A stretch of DNA of 64,000 nt from Cycas panzhihuaensis (taxonomy: Eukaryota > Cycadophyta), in NCBI GenBank assembly GCA_023213395.1, contig CM041465.1:102369741-102433740 (forward strand), in the 5' to 3' direction. Below, in pieces: positions 11,426 to 23,547 of the stretch. The notes beneath the pieces are model-generated. The model did no database searches and was not told the DNA's origin. It worked only from the letters and a program-made list of their open reading frames with translations. The position numbers and the translations under genes are program-made. How positions within the stretch are numbered: position 1 is the first letter of the stretch; every line of letters starts with the position of its first letter.

Positions 11426-14400
11426 TGGAAGCATGCCTCTAGGGGGATCACTATAGATGAGAACTCCTAAGCCAATATTATAACTACAATAGGGGCCTAA
11501 AAAACTTAGAAGAGGGGATAGATTACCCTTAAAGGGTGTCCACACATCAGAACATAGGTTAAGGGACCCACAAATAATGCCTTAAATCTTCCTTCTGTTG
11601 AGTACCTTCTTAGGTTTGGTTTGGGTAGAGGGGCATCCTCAAATTACTGAGTAGCCATAGATGAGCTCTCCTACCCTTAAGGTAAAAGGGAGGAGAAGAA
11701 AGCCCTCCTTTTGAGGAGGAGGTGAGAGAGTGATTATTCCTTGTAGAAGGGAACTCTAAAAGTAAAAGGAAGGAAGTGATTATTATTTGGAAGTATGTGG
11801 GGGTATATCTAGTTTATTCTTTGGCCTTAGATATGGCAGGAGGTTTGCTTCTAATTAATGATTATTGCAATGTTTAGCTATTGTAATGTTTATGTTGTAA
11901 TCCAACTACTCTCCCTCACTCTCAATTCCTTTTCTCTCAAAGAATCATTTAAGGGACAAGGGGAAAGAGCAAGAATGCAAAGACTATCTATGTACAACTA
12001 ATCCCCCTTTTAATATAACTAATAAGAGAGGTGCAATGATGCCTCCTATTAGTGCAAGAAAGGGACTAAGTGTGATTTCCTTATTCCTATTTTATATGCA
12101 ATGTGCAAAGTTAAAGAAGAGGAAGAGGAAGTAACATTTCATTTCTAGTATAAGAAGATAAGAGAAAATTAGATGCTTAGCTAATGTTATGCTTTTCCTC
12201 CCTTATATGGTATGTAAATGCATAAAAGAAATAAGAAAATAGAATGCTTTTGCTTTTGATGTATTTTATCCAAAGGGAAAGAAAGGGAGATAGGAGTGAA
12301 GAAAGGAGGAGGTTAGAGGAGAGCGCCTAGAAATGCATTGGTTGATGGAGTGACACAATTCTCCTCTTTATAACTTCTTGATGATAGATTAATCTCCCTC
12401 ATCGTAATGGGTGTCATAGATGAAGCTCTAGTGGGGCTTCCTTACCCTCCCTAAAATGCTTGAAAGCAAAATAAAAAGATAGAAATGAAATGAAATAATA
12501 AAACTAAAAGAAGGCAAGTAAAGGGAGAGGGAGAGAGTAATACCTCTTTACTGCGATGTCACCTTGTTTGTATGAGAAGGCAACCACTCTTATACTTTGG
12601 CAAACACCCATAAACCCTTACAAGTAACAAGCATATACATATGTATGTGTGTGTGTGTGTATCCATGAATGTGTGCTCTACCTTGGTGAGAAGGAAAGTT
12701 TATTTCTTACAACAATAAGAAATGATAATCAATATATTATTTTCCTTACATACACCAATGTTCTTATGCAAACATGAAAAGGGAAAAGGGGGTTGAAAGA
12801 AGGAGGAGATGATAGCCTCAGGATGGATAACTCTTATGAATAGAAACACCTTCAAGGTGGCTAAGTACCGCATAGGTGAGTTGGATACAAACAAAGGGGT
12901 TAGACAAAATAGGAGCAAGGATTTACGAATACTACAAATGCTATAAAAGTTGTAATTCTTATAAAAGCTGTAAATGCTATAAAAGATGTAAATCTTACAA
13001 AATCCATAAATGTGGAAAAAGAAAGTGTAAGGACAGTAGGGAATGAGCAAGAGGTGCATAAGCCAGTGATGAGACAAGCATTGCAAGTGTTGCAAATATT
13101 GCAAATATGGAAGAGGTCACACCCTATGGGATGCACTAGCTTATGGAGTGGGTATGGTGAGAGGATCTTGAGAAGTAGGGGTTTGCCCTAGAGGAAGTAG
13201 CATTAAGAGTTATAACTCTAGTCATATATCCTTCCTTCACCTTCTCAAGAGTAACCCAAGGCCTACCCTAACATGGCTAGTGGAAACCCTAGGATAAGAT
13301 GACAATAATAAGAAGAATATGAGAGATTTTGCCTCTCCTTTCTTAAAAAAAATAGAGAAAAATATACACTAGAACATGTATTAAGAATTATAGCTAATGA
13401 AATAGGTGTATTCAAAAGAGGAAAGTAAAAAGGAACATGTTTTCATCCATAAAGAACCATACTAATTAGAAGTTATCTCACAACTAAGGGCAATGGAAAC
13501 CAAAACCCTACTTTCTTGGTGGAGTTGGTCTCTTTTGAGAGAGGAAAAGCCTTGAATCTATGAGAGAGTAGTTGTTGTTGCCTTGATGAAATTAAGAGGA
13601 GTGTTATCTCGCTAAAGAATCCTTCTTTCAGACTTGCAAACAAGGGTTTCTGCCCTATCAACCTTGAGTGGAAGGAGAAAGGAGAAGAGAAGAGAGGAGA
13701 GCCATTTTGTGATCATGAGAGAGTAAGAATGAGTTCAAAATTAGGATTTTATGTTCTAATTAGGTTTTTGAAGCCACTAGGGTTTAGTTTAGGCAGGGAA
13801 AGACCCTCTGCCATGTGTTAGATTTACCATAAATGAAAACCTAGCCATTTTCTAACTACGATAATTAATGAATAGTCTCCCTACAACAAACTATATGGTA
13901 CCATGAAGATTAATGTGGTGCTATAAAGTTTGAAGTGATGCGAAGAAATATAAAAGAAAACTAAAAAATAACCTAGAGAGTGACATAAAAGATTAGCTTA
14001 GGGGTGTAAAAACAAAGATTTGAGGGCTAACAGGGTCTTTTAGGGGCTGTAGGTGGTGGTTGGGCTTCTCAATGTGTGGAAAGGGTGGAGACCAAGCATC
14101 AATATTAGTGTAAAAATATGTTGATAAGCAAGAAAGTTAAAACCCATCCTAGGGGTCATACAATAGGTTATAAGTGAGTCAAGGTGGGTTGTGGAGGCCC
14201 ATGAGTACCCACAAACCCTAAGGAGGTGCTTCATGGAGCTATATAATGCCATAGGACTATGGTCCTGCTCATCATAGGTGAATCACAATCACATGCAAGA
14301 ACTAGGAAACAAAACTAGGCAACAAAACAAGCTATGTAACTATATCATGCCACTAAAACCATAAATACATCTCATCGTGCTATAAAATTAGCTAGGGTAA

Positions 14401-14470
14401 GAGATAAGAATGTATACCTATGCTTACCTAAGAGATGCCACTCTTGCCTAATTTTGGTGGCTAGGAAACA
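11426..14470 (-). repeat. 3' LTR of element B (about 3 kb)
   Basis: Direct repeat of 25831-27108 and 45006-46464. Shared landmarks are CCTCTAGGGGGATCACTAT (about 11437 and 25841), ATTCCTTTTCTCTCAAAGAA (about 11924 and 26329) and CACACCCTATGGGATGCAC (about 13118 and 45144). On the minus strand it starts TGTTTCCTAGCC, like the start of element A's LTR (TGTTTCCC). ORFs inside it (12700-13136, 13473-13661, 14040-14252 minus) have no recognisable product. A short TG run lies at about 12643-12660. Confidence 0.88.
12932..13011. repeat. Short tandem array of 17-18 bp units in B's LTR
   Basis: Four imperfect head-to-tail units of the form ATGCTATAAAAGNTGTAA follow each other, each containing a TATAAAA or TACAAAA core. 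The other LTR copy has the same array at about 27058-27108, where element A is inserted. A further run of TTGCAAAT-like 9-mers lies close by at about 13080-13105. Confidence 0.7.
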
Positions 14471-14482
14471 CTACCCCCTTGG
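14471..14482 (-). other. Polypurine tract of element B
   Basis: The minus strand reads CCAAGGGGGTAG directly before the 3' LTR start TGTTTCC. Element A has CCAAGGGGGTAA in the identical position (41923-41934), which ties the two elements together. Confidence 0.8.
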
Positions 14483-15039
14483 CAGCAGAACCTCGTCACT
14501 CAGAAGTATCTAATGATGGTGAATGCTATCAACATAAAACAAGTCAGCAACATCTATTTATACTAGTATGTCATCACCCAAGGCAAGTGGAAAATGTCAT
14601 GATGGATCATGTGGATAAGGATGTATATTTGGGGGAGGATAGAGAGGTGTAGCCTACTCAACCCTTAGGGTACAGAGCCCTAGACCCCAAAATGCATATG
14701 AAGTGGGGATGAAGCAATATGGGGGTTGTCCATACGTCACCCAAGAGTCTAGTATGAAGGGAAGATGGGATGGGGGGTTGACTCATCACCTTTGTATATA
14801 ATGTAAGTGTCATATAAGGTGTAAACATAGTCAAAAGGTAAATACAAATAAAAAGTCTGTACATATAAAGTGCCAATATGTAAAAGATTGTGCCATAGAT
14901 GGTACAATAACAAAGTAAAGAAACAAACTTATGATCACTATAGTTTAACCTCATTAGTGGCCTACTTTCAAAGGTACCAAGGAGACTGGTCAATGCTGTG
15001 AGAAGAGGGTTAGCTTATGAACTTGATGATGAATCACTT
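14483..15039 (-). other. Spacer between second RNase H and 3' LTR of element B
   Basis: No domain was recognised here. A minus-strand open frame at 14658-14993 has no counterpart in element A and no known motif, so it is taken as chance. Confidence 0.45.
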
Positions 15040-15435
15040 GGAGGAGGGAGGTGAAGCTCAAAGATATGGCAAATGAGACTATCCACCTCGATATTATGGT
15101 TTCGAGGGATATACCTAATATCCACAAAGGAAAAGAGGGATAGTAATGACCTGGTGATCAAGATAAGGGACCTCAATTATGGGCAACGAACCTAGTAAAC
15201 CTAGGTTAGTTGTGACACAATGATCTAAGAGTCATAATGAAGGATAATAGGGCCATGGTAGAAGCGAAGTGCATTAATGAGGTCTTTGATAATAGCTATG
15301 TACCCAACTTCGTTATTCATAGCCTCAGACAATTAGGCTAGAGAATGCATATAGTTGCTCTGAGAGGGATCTCGAAGGATCCATGCAATTATAGAGGGTA
15401 TAAGATTTCCACGACTACCACCATAGGTGAAAATG
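15040..15435 (-). pseudogene. Second (additional, archaeal-like) RNase H of element B
   Basis: Minus-strand translation gives FTYGGSRGN (15433-15407), then NNEVGYIAIIKDLINALRF (about 15340-15285), then ILHYDS and VSQLT. These match in order the FTDGGSYGNPGPSA, NNEAKYIAIIEAL and VVSHLT motifs of element A's copy. FTDGGxxGNPGPxG is the signature of the additional RNase H known from the Tat lineage of plant Ty3/gypsy elements. The first catalytic Asp is Tyr here, and several stops follow. It lies downstream of the integrase, next to the 3' LTR. Confidence 0.75.
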
Positions 15436-16673
15436 AGTAGAACCATGGCAAAAGAGAGGAGGTTTAGATCCAGTTATAAAGAAAATTTGTAACAACCCTA
15501 TCAAGGTGAGAAACGTAGCAGCAGGGCTATAATAACTCAAAACAACTATATATATTAGTCATAGAGGGATAGGAGAGCCTTAAGAATTAGCTACAAGGCT
15601 CTCAAAGGGCCTACCTGATGGAGGGGTCAAGAATTGGTACTGAAAGATGACCTTTTAATGATCATGGGAAGGTATAATGGGGCTAATAAGGGCCTAGACA
15701 AAGGAAGAGATCTCACTCAGGGCCTCAAAGGCTCAAATGAATAGCAAAAATGGAGTTAGAATGTCAAAATGAGCCAACAGAGTATAAACAAGGGTAGGTT
15801 TTGGAGGGATTCAAAAATCGAGATGGTGGCCTTCAACAAGCTTAAGGAACTCACCATAAGTGCATAGAAAAGGGAAGAAAAGATGTTTTAAGGGAATAAT
15901 AGGGCTTAAGCCCTGAACGAAAGAGGGATGAGGTTGAAAAATAGGTCCAAGGGGCTATCTTCTTAGAGGAAAAGGATGTGGCACCTTAGAAAGCCTCATA
16001 ATAAAAGGGGCAAGGGGCAAAAATGGATTTCATTTTTGTGGGCCCCTCATGTGATCTATAGCCTTCTCATCTGAGTAGCTAGGCTTTGCTACCCCTCACG
16101 AGCTCACTGTGGAAGATCCAACTATTGGATTTTGGTGCAGAGAGAGTCATTGGAACTAGGGCTAAGAGATGGCAGTGATCAAACTAGATCCAATAAGTGG
16201 ATCTTATCTTTAGCCTTTCTTTTTAGCTATTTAATTTTAATGCATATTTTTATAAATTTAGGTCTCATGAGAACCCCCTGGAGCTGATTTGAGGCCCAAG
16301 GAGAGGGAGGACTAGGGCATTAGGTAGCCCTAGTCCTAATGGACCAAGCTAGGTCTACTTAAAATAAATTTTTGGATTTTTAGGGCCACCGCCCCTTTTT
16401 AGAGGGGGTAACCACGACCTTGCAACATTTGCCGCAGTGCCATGAAGCTTACAATAGGGCCTGCTAAGAGTCAAGAAATTCTTAGTAAGGCCCACATCAA
16501 TATCTACGGTACCATAGATATTAACGCGGGGTAGAGACTAAATAAGGAAAAAGAAAATTTCCTTGTTTGGAAAGCTTAGCCTAGTTTAAGCTAACCTAGG
16601 CCACCTAGAGAGAGGGATGTGACTTGGTAACTAGATCATGATAGACTGACTAGTAGTTTATGATTATTTGTAG
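15436..16673. other. Spacer containing the 5' region of B's antisense gene
   Basis: This lies between the second RNase H (minus) and exon 2 of the antisense gene (plus). It aligns in patches with 39762-41029 of element A, including CTAGATCCAATAAGTGGATC (B, about 16183) against the related sequence in A. The segment around 16560-16620 corresponds to A's exon 1, but the start codon is lost in B. No other gene is seen. Confidence 0.5.
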
Positions 16674-18584
16674 GTAGTTATTGTGATAGATAACCATAAG
16701 AATATAGGGATGGCCATATGAGTTTCATTGAGATGATAAGCTGGTAGGAGAGAGGTATATTATGACATTGTGGGCTACTAAAGGTGATGAGGATGCCTTA
16801 GTATGCATCTAACTAGAGGTTATTGGTGGACATTATGCCTCACTAGGATAGGACAATGCACATCTTTCATCTCCCATAGATGGGGGATGTCACCATCACT
16901 TTGGGGGACATCTAGAGGATACTCAGAGTGCCAGTTGGGGGTAGGCTAGCTTCCTTGGGTACCCTACCTAGCACATATGCCACTCATCAAGAGGTAGACA
17001 AGTTTTTCATAGGCAAGAGCAGATGGGATCACAGAGGAGTGTTGGTATAGGCTTTGGTTCTATTGAGAGTTCCTCGGGTGAGGAAACTCATCACACTAGC
17101 TATTCTATTTTAGATTTCCCAAATATAGAATTATAGAGATATCCTTCATGGCTAGATGGCTACTATATAGAGGTCCGAGGTTGGAGAGAGGTTCAACTAG
17201 GTTGCATTGATAGTAGCTAATATGGTGGCTCAACTAGATCAAATTAGGATAGCTAGGAGAGGTGGCTTTTCTTACTGCACGTTGTTGCAGTGTTAGTTTT
17301 TTGATCATTTTGGAGGACTAGCGCCAATAGGAGGACCCCACCTTATATCTGCTAAAGCACCTATAACACATAGATAATAGACATGTTTTAGGGGCACTAA
17401 GGACTAGGTGCATGTATGATACTTCATGGTAGCCACCTCACCAGACCTTCTCACGCTCAATGACAATATAGTAGACCCATATCAAGCAATCCACTAGGAA
17501 AGTGACGAGGAGGGGGGAGAGTTAGGTGATGAGCTAAAAGATGGAAAATATGAGGATGGAGGAGATGGAGGCACTTTAGCAGAGCTAGAGAGAGACACAA
17601 GAGCAGGTGAGGGAGCTACTAATAGGTTCCCAATGGCAGTAGTGGCTATGGTAGTAGCATCAGAGGTAGCGATAACTACACAGACAGAGATCCCTAGAGA
17701 TGAGGGAATAGAGGGAGGAGATGCCCCGATAATTCACAAGGAAGGTGAGGAGGTAGTATCGAGGGTCGAGGAGGTAGAGGTAGTAGCTAAGGGAGTAGCA
17801 GATAAAGAGATCATATGAGAGGAGGTGAGATTCTCCCTTAATCCTAGATTTAGCTTTCATTTAATTATTTATTACTTATTTGGATGCTTATGCTTATATT
17901 TTTTAATGATTCTATGTATATTCTGGACTGATATATGGTGCACATAATTTAACAAGTGGTGCTGAGATGGTAAGTTTAATAGAGTTGGTAGTTCATGAGT
18001 TATTCTCGCAGGTGTATGAGGAGGGACAACCTCCCATTATGAAGAGTGAGGATCCTCAATTAGTGGGGCCACATATAGTGGAAATTTCTCCTCTGATATG
18101 AGCACAAGATATATGGGTGATAGATTCTCAAGAGCTCCAAGTGAGGGTGAGCTAACTGCAGTACGTTTAGGATGGGCTATAGGCAAAGAGGGATCAATTA
18201 CTGGCAGAGAGAGGCTTATTACAGGGTAAGGTATGAGGGCTAGAGCTTTAGCTATGAGGGGCAAGAGATGATGCGAGGGGCTAGGTATAGGTCATCATGC
18301 TAAAGAAGAGGCTCTATAGAGTGGAGAGGAAGTGGGGTTACTTAATAACTGAGAGGGATCATGTCTTAGTCAAGAGGGACCCCTTATAGGAGTAGTATGA
18401 CCATCTAGTTGACCAGATGGTTGATAGATCATCATGCAATAAGACACACATGATGACCATGACCTAGTAGAGGGCACAGGATAAGGAGGGCAAGGACATA
18501 ACCTTGTAGAGATGCCAGAGGAGTCTACGAGGGATGTGTTCCCCCAATGAGGGATCAGGCAGGTGAGGGGATGATACCACATGA
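16674..18584 (+). pseudogene. Antisense gene of Tat element B (plant-mobile-domain-like, coiled coil), decayed
   Basis: The gene lies on the strand opposite to B's gag-pol. Exon 2 runs 16674-17824 after an acceptor TTTGTAG. It contains FHLP, GDVTITLGDI and RILRVP, resembling the plant mobile domain (PMD) motif 'FHLPxGEMTxTLxDVxxLLGLP'. Then come NYRDILHG and RIARRGGFSYCTLLQC, and an acidic, low-complexity tail at 17633-17818. A donor GAG|GTGAGA starts an intron, 17825-18011, ending TTCTCGCAG. Exon 3 (18012-18584) stays in frame and encodes a charged coiled-coil-like stretch (AKRDQLLAERGLL), ending in TGA. There are many nonsense codons and an early frameshift. Every landmark is matched by element A's gene at 37804-39867. 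Confidence 0.75.
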
Positions 18585-19439
18585 GGGTAGGGCATCCAAG
18601 AGATTTTGTATTATGCACTATGACAAGGAATCTTCAAACCTCCAAGGAGTTTCTTTATCACACATGGACATATGATTATACTCCTCCCTGTAAGGATTCT
18701 AGTTTCCTTAAGCACATTATCGAGATGATGTACTATACCGATCATAAGGTACCATATGATTTTATACATATATATATATATATATAAGGGACATATTGGG
18801 ACCCCATTTTGATGTATGATGATACTACTCATTACGTTTATGATGTTATCATTTTGTTTATGATGTGGTTATTTTGTTGGTGACGTAGTTTATTTTGTTT
18901 ATAATCATAGATAATATGGACATGAGTATATATGGATATAGGTGCACAAATACACGAGGGATTATGCACTTAGATAGCTTGATTTGATTGTTATATTATA
19001 TTTTTTATTATATTACATATAGATGATACTCACTTCTTTTATGCAATGCTATACTAATACTAGGCATACATGATCACCATGTATATAAGTGGTTACATAT
19101 GAGACTAGGTGAGGGCACTATGTATGTTCCTCAGATAGAACAAGGTGGATATACTGAGAAAGTAATAATTAGGGGTATGGATACCCAAACAAAAGGAGGG
19201 CCTAGGTTAGGAGGCAACCCTATGCTCAAAAGCAAATGAGGTTCACTCGATTAACTAGGAAAGGGAAGGTCTCCCTTGGAAAGGAGACAAAGAGAAATAA
19301 TGAAGTCTAGAGGATGGGGAGCCAACCTAAATAATCATTCCACCGTTGACTAGTAGGAATAATGGTATGCTTGGAGTAGTAGTTTAGGCTGATTTCAGAG
19401 AAAAAGGGGAGTGTGACTATTCTGCTTAGAAGTAGAAAG
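18585..19439. other. 3' flank of antisense gene and of integrase, element B
   Basis: The 3' ends of two convergent genes meet here. A TA-dinucleotide run (18766-18786) is followed by a GGACCCCATTTTGAT-like segment. The same pair occurs at 37620-37640 in element A on the opposite strand. No coding region was recognised; minus-strand frames at 18370-18832 are shadows of exon 3. Confidence 0.5.
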
Positions 19440-20520
19440 AGTCATATATAAAACTTCTCTAGGAGTTTACTATTTACAACTTTCTCAAATTTAAGACCCT
19501 CCAATGTCACTATCCTATACCCACCATTATTGAGGCTCTCAAGGATGACAAAGGGGCCAACCTATTTGGGTCCAAACTTGGATAGACAATTGTGGAGGTA
19601 CTCAAGCTTAAGGACATGGTCCCCAGGGTTTAGAGGACAAGGACATAGACATTTATCATACATCCTTCATGCCCTAACCTTAAAGGCGAGGTTCGCTTGA
19701 TATGTGGCCAAGAGTTTCTCATCCAAGGCTTCGAGATCAAGGAGGCAGGCATGGTAGAGAAACTCGCAAGGAAAGGATCTCAACTTCTAAAAGAAGGACC
19801 ATTTTGGTCCCATACATAAGGGAGAACAAGGTCATCCTTGTCGCAGTGCAAATAGAAGTGCGATAAGACCATAGAGTGGAAGGGAGTTAGAGGTGCTAAT
19901 CCCTTTGGGATTGAGTAACCGTTTTCTTTAGAATGCTGATAAGGATTTTGTTGAATGATTTAATTTGGCCATTGGCTTAAGGGTAATAAGGAAAGGAGGT
20001 CTTGTGAGATATCTTAAACTTTTTACAAAATTCATCCACCTCCTTATTACAAAATGGTGTGGTGTTATCTGTGATTAAGATGTTTGAGACCCTGAATCGA
20101 TAGATAATATGTCAATAGATAAAGGTGGTAATGGTCTTGCTAGTAATAGAAGCCAGTGAAACTGCTTCAACCCATTTATTAAAGTATTATGTTGTGGTTA
20201 AGATGAACTTATGTTACAATGATGAGGGTAGAGTTATGGCTCCAATAAGGTCTAATCCCCATTGGGAAAAAGGCCATGGGGAAATAATAGGATGCAGGGC
20301 TTTGAAAAGTGAGTGGAATGCATACTCTTGGCACCTTCGGTAATACTATGTATAAGCATGGGCATCCTTGAAGAGGGATGGCCAATAGTAGCCCATGTGA
20401 AGGATCCTCTAGTCTATGGATTGGCCCCTAGAATGGCCTCCAGAAATGCCACTATGACACTCATCGACGATTTGGTTCACTTCATTAGGATTGACGCAAT
20501 GAAGGAGAATCCCATCAAAC
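19440..20520 (-). pseudogene. Integrase of Tat element B
   Basis: On the minus strand the zinc-binding region reads DECHSGISGGH (about 20470) and RRCQEC (about 20330), an HHCC finger. The core has DLIGAI, then ITDNTTPF. At the third catalytic position the motif reads ANGQIKSFNK (codon AAA at 19959-19961), where the family has ANGxVExFNK, so the catalytic Glu is Lys. The C-terminus (GPFVILESLNNG, then VTLEGLKFE) ends near 19450 and closely matches A's C-terminus. Several stops are present. It would join retrotransposon cDNA to host DNA; the Glu loss alone would abolish this. Confidence 0.82.
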
Positions 20521-20699
20521 GATCTCTTGTATAATTCTTCCTTCATGAGGAAGTATTGCCTAACTATAACCCTAATACATGACTTTACCTTGTCACTAGC
20601 ATTAGGACAGTATCTCTACTGGGTGAGATATTGTACAATATCCCTATACCACTCACTACTAGCTAGTGGATGGGGTGCTGAGTCTTGGATGGTTAAGAT

Positions 20700-21234
20700 A
20701 GGCTTGTTGAGTAAAGAATCATCAACCATGAGGTTTAAAAGGTTATGAATGGGGTCATCAGCTAGCTATTTGGTAACCATCATTCCTTTCTTTGATTTTC
20801 TATTGATGATTTTGAGGTCATATTCTTGAAGGAGGATGGTCCATTTACCTGTCCTTCTAGTCAACTTGGATTGAGTTAAAAGGCATCTCATCAGATCAAA
20901 TTAAACAATCACGTGAGTGGTATTTTCGAGGAGGTAATGTCTAAACTTCTTCGTCGCGTGGACCAAGGCTAGGCATTCCTTTTCGGTAGGGGGGTAGTTA
21001 AGCTCAATTATGACTAATGTGCAGTTCATGAAATATATAGTATGCTCAGTCCTTGAATCATCTTCCTGAGAGAGCATGGCTCCCAAGGACTCATCAGTGG
21101 CTGAGGTATAAAGAATGAATGGTTGATTAAAGAGAGGGGGCACTAGGATTGGGGCAGAGGCCAAGGCTTTTTTGAGCTCTTGGAATGCTTCCTAGGCTTT
21201 GATAGACCATACAAATGGGGCCCCCTTCTTTAAT
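20700..21234 (-). pseudogene. RNase H (first, gypsy type) of Tat element B
   Basis: The open stretch 21164-20901 reads FNQPFILYTSATDESLGAML, then YPPTEKECLALVHATKKFRHYL. This is the RT connection and RNase H of Tat-type elements, with its Asp (ATDES) and Glu (EKE) positions visible. The frame continues to about 20700 with RKSKKGMMV. The same sequence in A is at 35187-35700. It would remove the RNA strand during reverse transcription. It directly follows a shortened RT. Confidence 0.85.
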
Positions 21235-21435
21235 AAGTTAGTTAAGAGATCGATAAATAGGAGAGGGAAGTTATCCTTAGGACAAGCATTGTTTATATCC
21301 TAGAAATCAACACAAATGCAGATCATCCCATTCTTTTTGGTGATGGGAATGATATTGGACACCCACTTGGTGTAATCAATGGAAGTGATTAATCCTACAT
21401 CTAGGAGCTTTTCCACTTCTATTTTTACTATGGTA
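21235..21435 (-). pseudogene. RT fingers fragment of element B, core deleted
   Basis: The minus strand reads VGLITSIDYTKWVSNIIPITKK (split by no stop), then NNACPKDNFPLLFID (ending near 21240). It then jumps directly to LLTNLLKKGAPFVW, which in element A lies about 500 bases further on. The palm with its catalytic xMDD box, present in A at about 34888-34900, is missing. The junction keeps frame. Element B therefore cannot encode a working RT. Confidence 0.8.
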
Positions 21436-22566
21436 AAGAGTTTGAGATGGAGAGGGCACTAGCTTTACAATATGGGATGCATGTCTGGAATGGTTGTAAG
21501 GTTGTAGGTGACAATGGAAGGACCTATTCCCTTCATGTCTAAATAGTCCCATGCAAAGATGTCATGAAACTCTTAGAAAATGAGGGTATATTCCTCTACT
21601 TCCTTAGATGAACATTTTGGTCCGACCTTTATGACCTTGCCAGGGGTGAGGACGATATCCTCGGTTACCCCTATGCACATGACATTCCCCTCTTCAAAGT
21701 GGAGGGGGACTTGGTCAATGGAAGGAGTTATTGGAGTGTTAGACTGACCTGGGTTAGAAAGGGATGACCCTAAGGCTAAGCTTTTCTAGAAACAAAGTTT
21801 ATAGTGACTGAAAAGGAGGTTGGACATGGAACCCGCTAGATGCTTTAATAGAGCCTCATCATTCTTAAAGAAATCTATCCCATGGATAGTCTCACTTAGG
21901 GGAGATAAGGAATAGGGGGAAGGAGGAACAATAGGCCCGTAACGGTCAACCCACCACTCGACATAATCCAAAGACTACTTAAAAGAGTCGAAAGGTATCA
22001 TCATATGTCATGGATTAAGAGGCTCCCTACCCTCATTATCTATGGAAGATGATGAGGTATGGGGAGTAGATGAAGATAAAATAAAGTGAGAGCCCACACA
22101 TGTGGCAGGAGTAACCATGTGTGATTCCCTATATGCAATAGAAGTGTTATTCTCCTTTGAAGAGGTCCTGGGCTTGGGGCTCAAGACCAGATGGGTGATG
22201 AAGCGAGTACCTCCTATGGATGTTAAGGAGGGATATGGGTGAGGGGGCTCCTCATCCTCATCGTCAGACTCATGGTCACTCAGAACGACAAGGTATCCAT
22301 AGCTCCCAACACTAATAGGGGCAAAACAAATGAGGTTTGAGGAGGAAGGGGAGGGCCCTTCCTCTGATCTAGAAGTGTTAGGGACATCAATTAAATAGGT
22401 GGAGGAATGGGCAAACAGATCCTTGTTGCTTCTTAATAGGTCACAAGCCACTAGATGAGATTGATTTAATGATATAGTAGGAAGAGGTTCCCAAGAAATA
22501 ACCTTCATCTACCCTTTACAGATAAACTTTAGTTGCCTCTTACTTGACGAAATACACAACTCCCAT
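21436..22566 (-). pseudogene. Protease-RT linker of element B
   Basis: The minus-strand frames 22508-22008 and 21971-21786 hold an acidic, Ser/Pro-rich linker: a SDHESDDEDEEPPHPYPSL-like segment, then DYVEWWVDRYGPI and GIDFFKNDEALLKHLAG. The same segments occur in element A (33640-34100), in the same order, between protease and RT. No catalytic motif is present. This linker is characteristic of the A/B family and of unknown function. Confidence 0.7.
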
Positions 22567-22944
22567 CTAGTTAAGCCATGGGCATCCCAATAAGAGGCTA
22601 CAGTCCACGTCTACATCGAGGACTACTATATTAGTAAGGATGATTTTATCCTCAAGGGTGAGGGGGATAAAGACTGATCCCAAGGGTATTATTTTGCCAC
22701 CATCATAGCCTTGGCAATGCCATGGGGCTAGCTCAAGAGCTGTTATGCCCAACTCCTGCATTATCTGCAAGGGCATAACATTGATGGAAGAACCATTGTC
22801 TATAATAGTTCTCCTAAGAGTGCATTCCGGAGTGTCAGTAGAGATGGTGAAAGGATAGTTCCACTGGTACTCCCTTTCACCTATTAGAGGGAAGTCTTTA
22901 AGATCAAAGGTGATGAGAGGCTCCTGGTTTGGGGTGGCATCCAA
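22567..22944 (-). pseudogene. Aspartic protease of Tat element B
   Basis: A clean 125-codon stretch reads FDLKDFPLIGERE, then IIDNGSSINVMPLQIM with the active-site triad DNG (DSG or DTG in most retroviral proteases). It ends VDCSLLLGCPWLN, matching the 'LLGRPWL' flap-end motif of Tat-type proteases. Element A's copy (33120-33400) has DNGSFVNAMPL and LLLGHPWLD. The protease would cleave the gag-pol polyprotein. DNG in both copies suggests the Asn is ancestral in the family. Confidence 0.85.
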
Positions 22945-23547
22945 AGCATGGATAGGAGCATTAGCTAGTCCTAAAGCCTCGAGGAGAAGAGCATGTTGCT
23001 CATGGAAGCTCTACAAGATGTCCATCATGGACATCCCAATGGCTATAGTGTGGAGCTCGTCAACAATAAAGAAGGATTTCCCTTTCCCAGTATGTTAGGG
23101 AAGTGCCCTTTAGAAATCATAATGATCCAGGCAAATAGGAATAGTCTTGGGGAGTGCCAAAATTTTAGAAGGTGGATTATCTATGGAAAAGTTTTGTTGA
23201 GAAGAGGAGGCCCCAATGGCCTTTTTGGCTACTTGAGATCTTGTGACAATACATAAAAGAGTGGTCTCAAGCATCTAAATAACTCTCTTTCCCTTATTGC
23301 GGGATTGAGAGGATGGAGAGGTTTGAGGATGGGAACTGGGAGGAGAAAACAAGTTCCTTGCCCCATTTCCTTTCACTTACATGGAAGATGGGTTAGGGGA
23401 TCATCCTCTATTCCTATTCTCCCTATTTTGGGTGTGTTGGTCTCATTCTCCATGTTTGGGAAAGGGATCTTGATGGACGAGTCAGTCTAAATTGGGCTTA
23501 GACGCCGATCTAGGGGAAGAGTTATAAGGTGGGGCAACTTTTGGGTG

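Noticed and set aside
12643-12660. TG run, and TA runs at 18766, 26775 and 37625
   Set aside because: Ordinary microsatellites; only the pair at 18766/37625 is noted, because of its shared place in A and B.
22910-23490. Plus-strand open frames over B's protease and gag-protease linker
   Set aside because: They are antisense to the clearly recognisable minus-strand protease and linker; no motif of their own.
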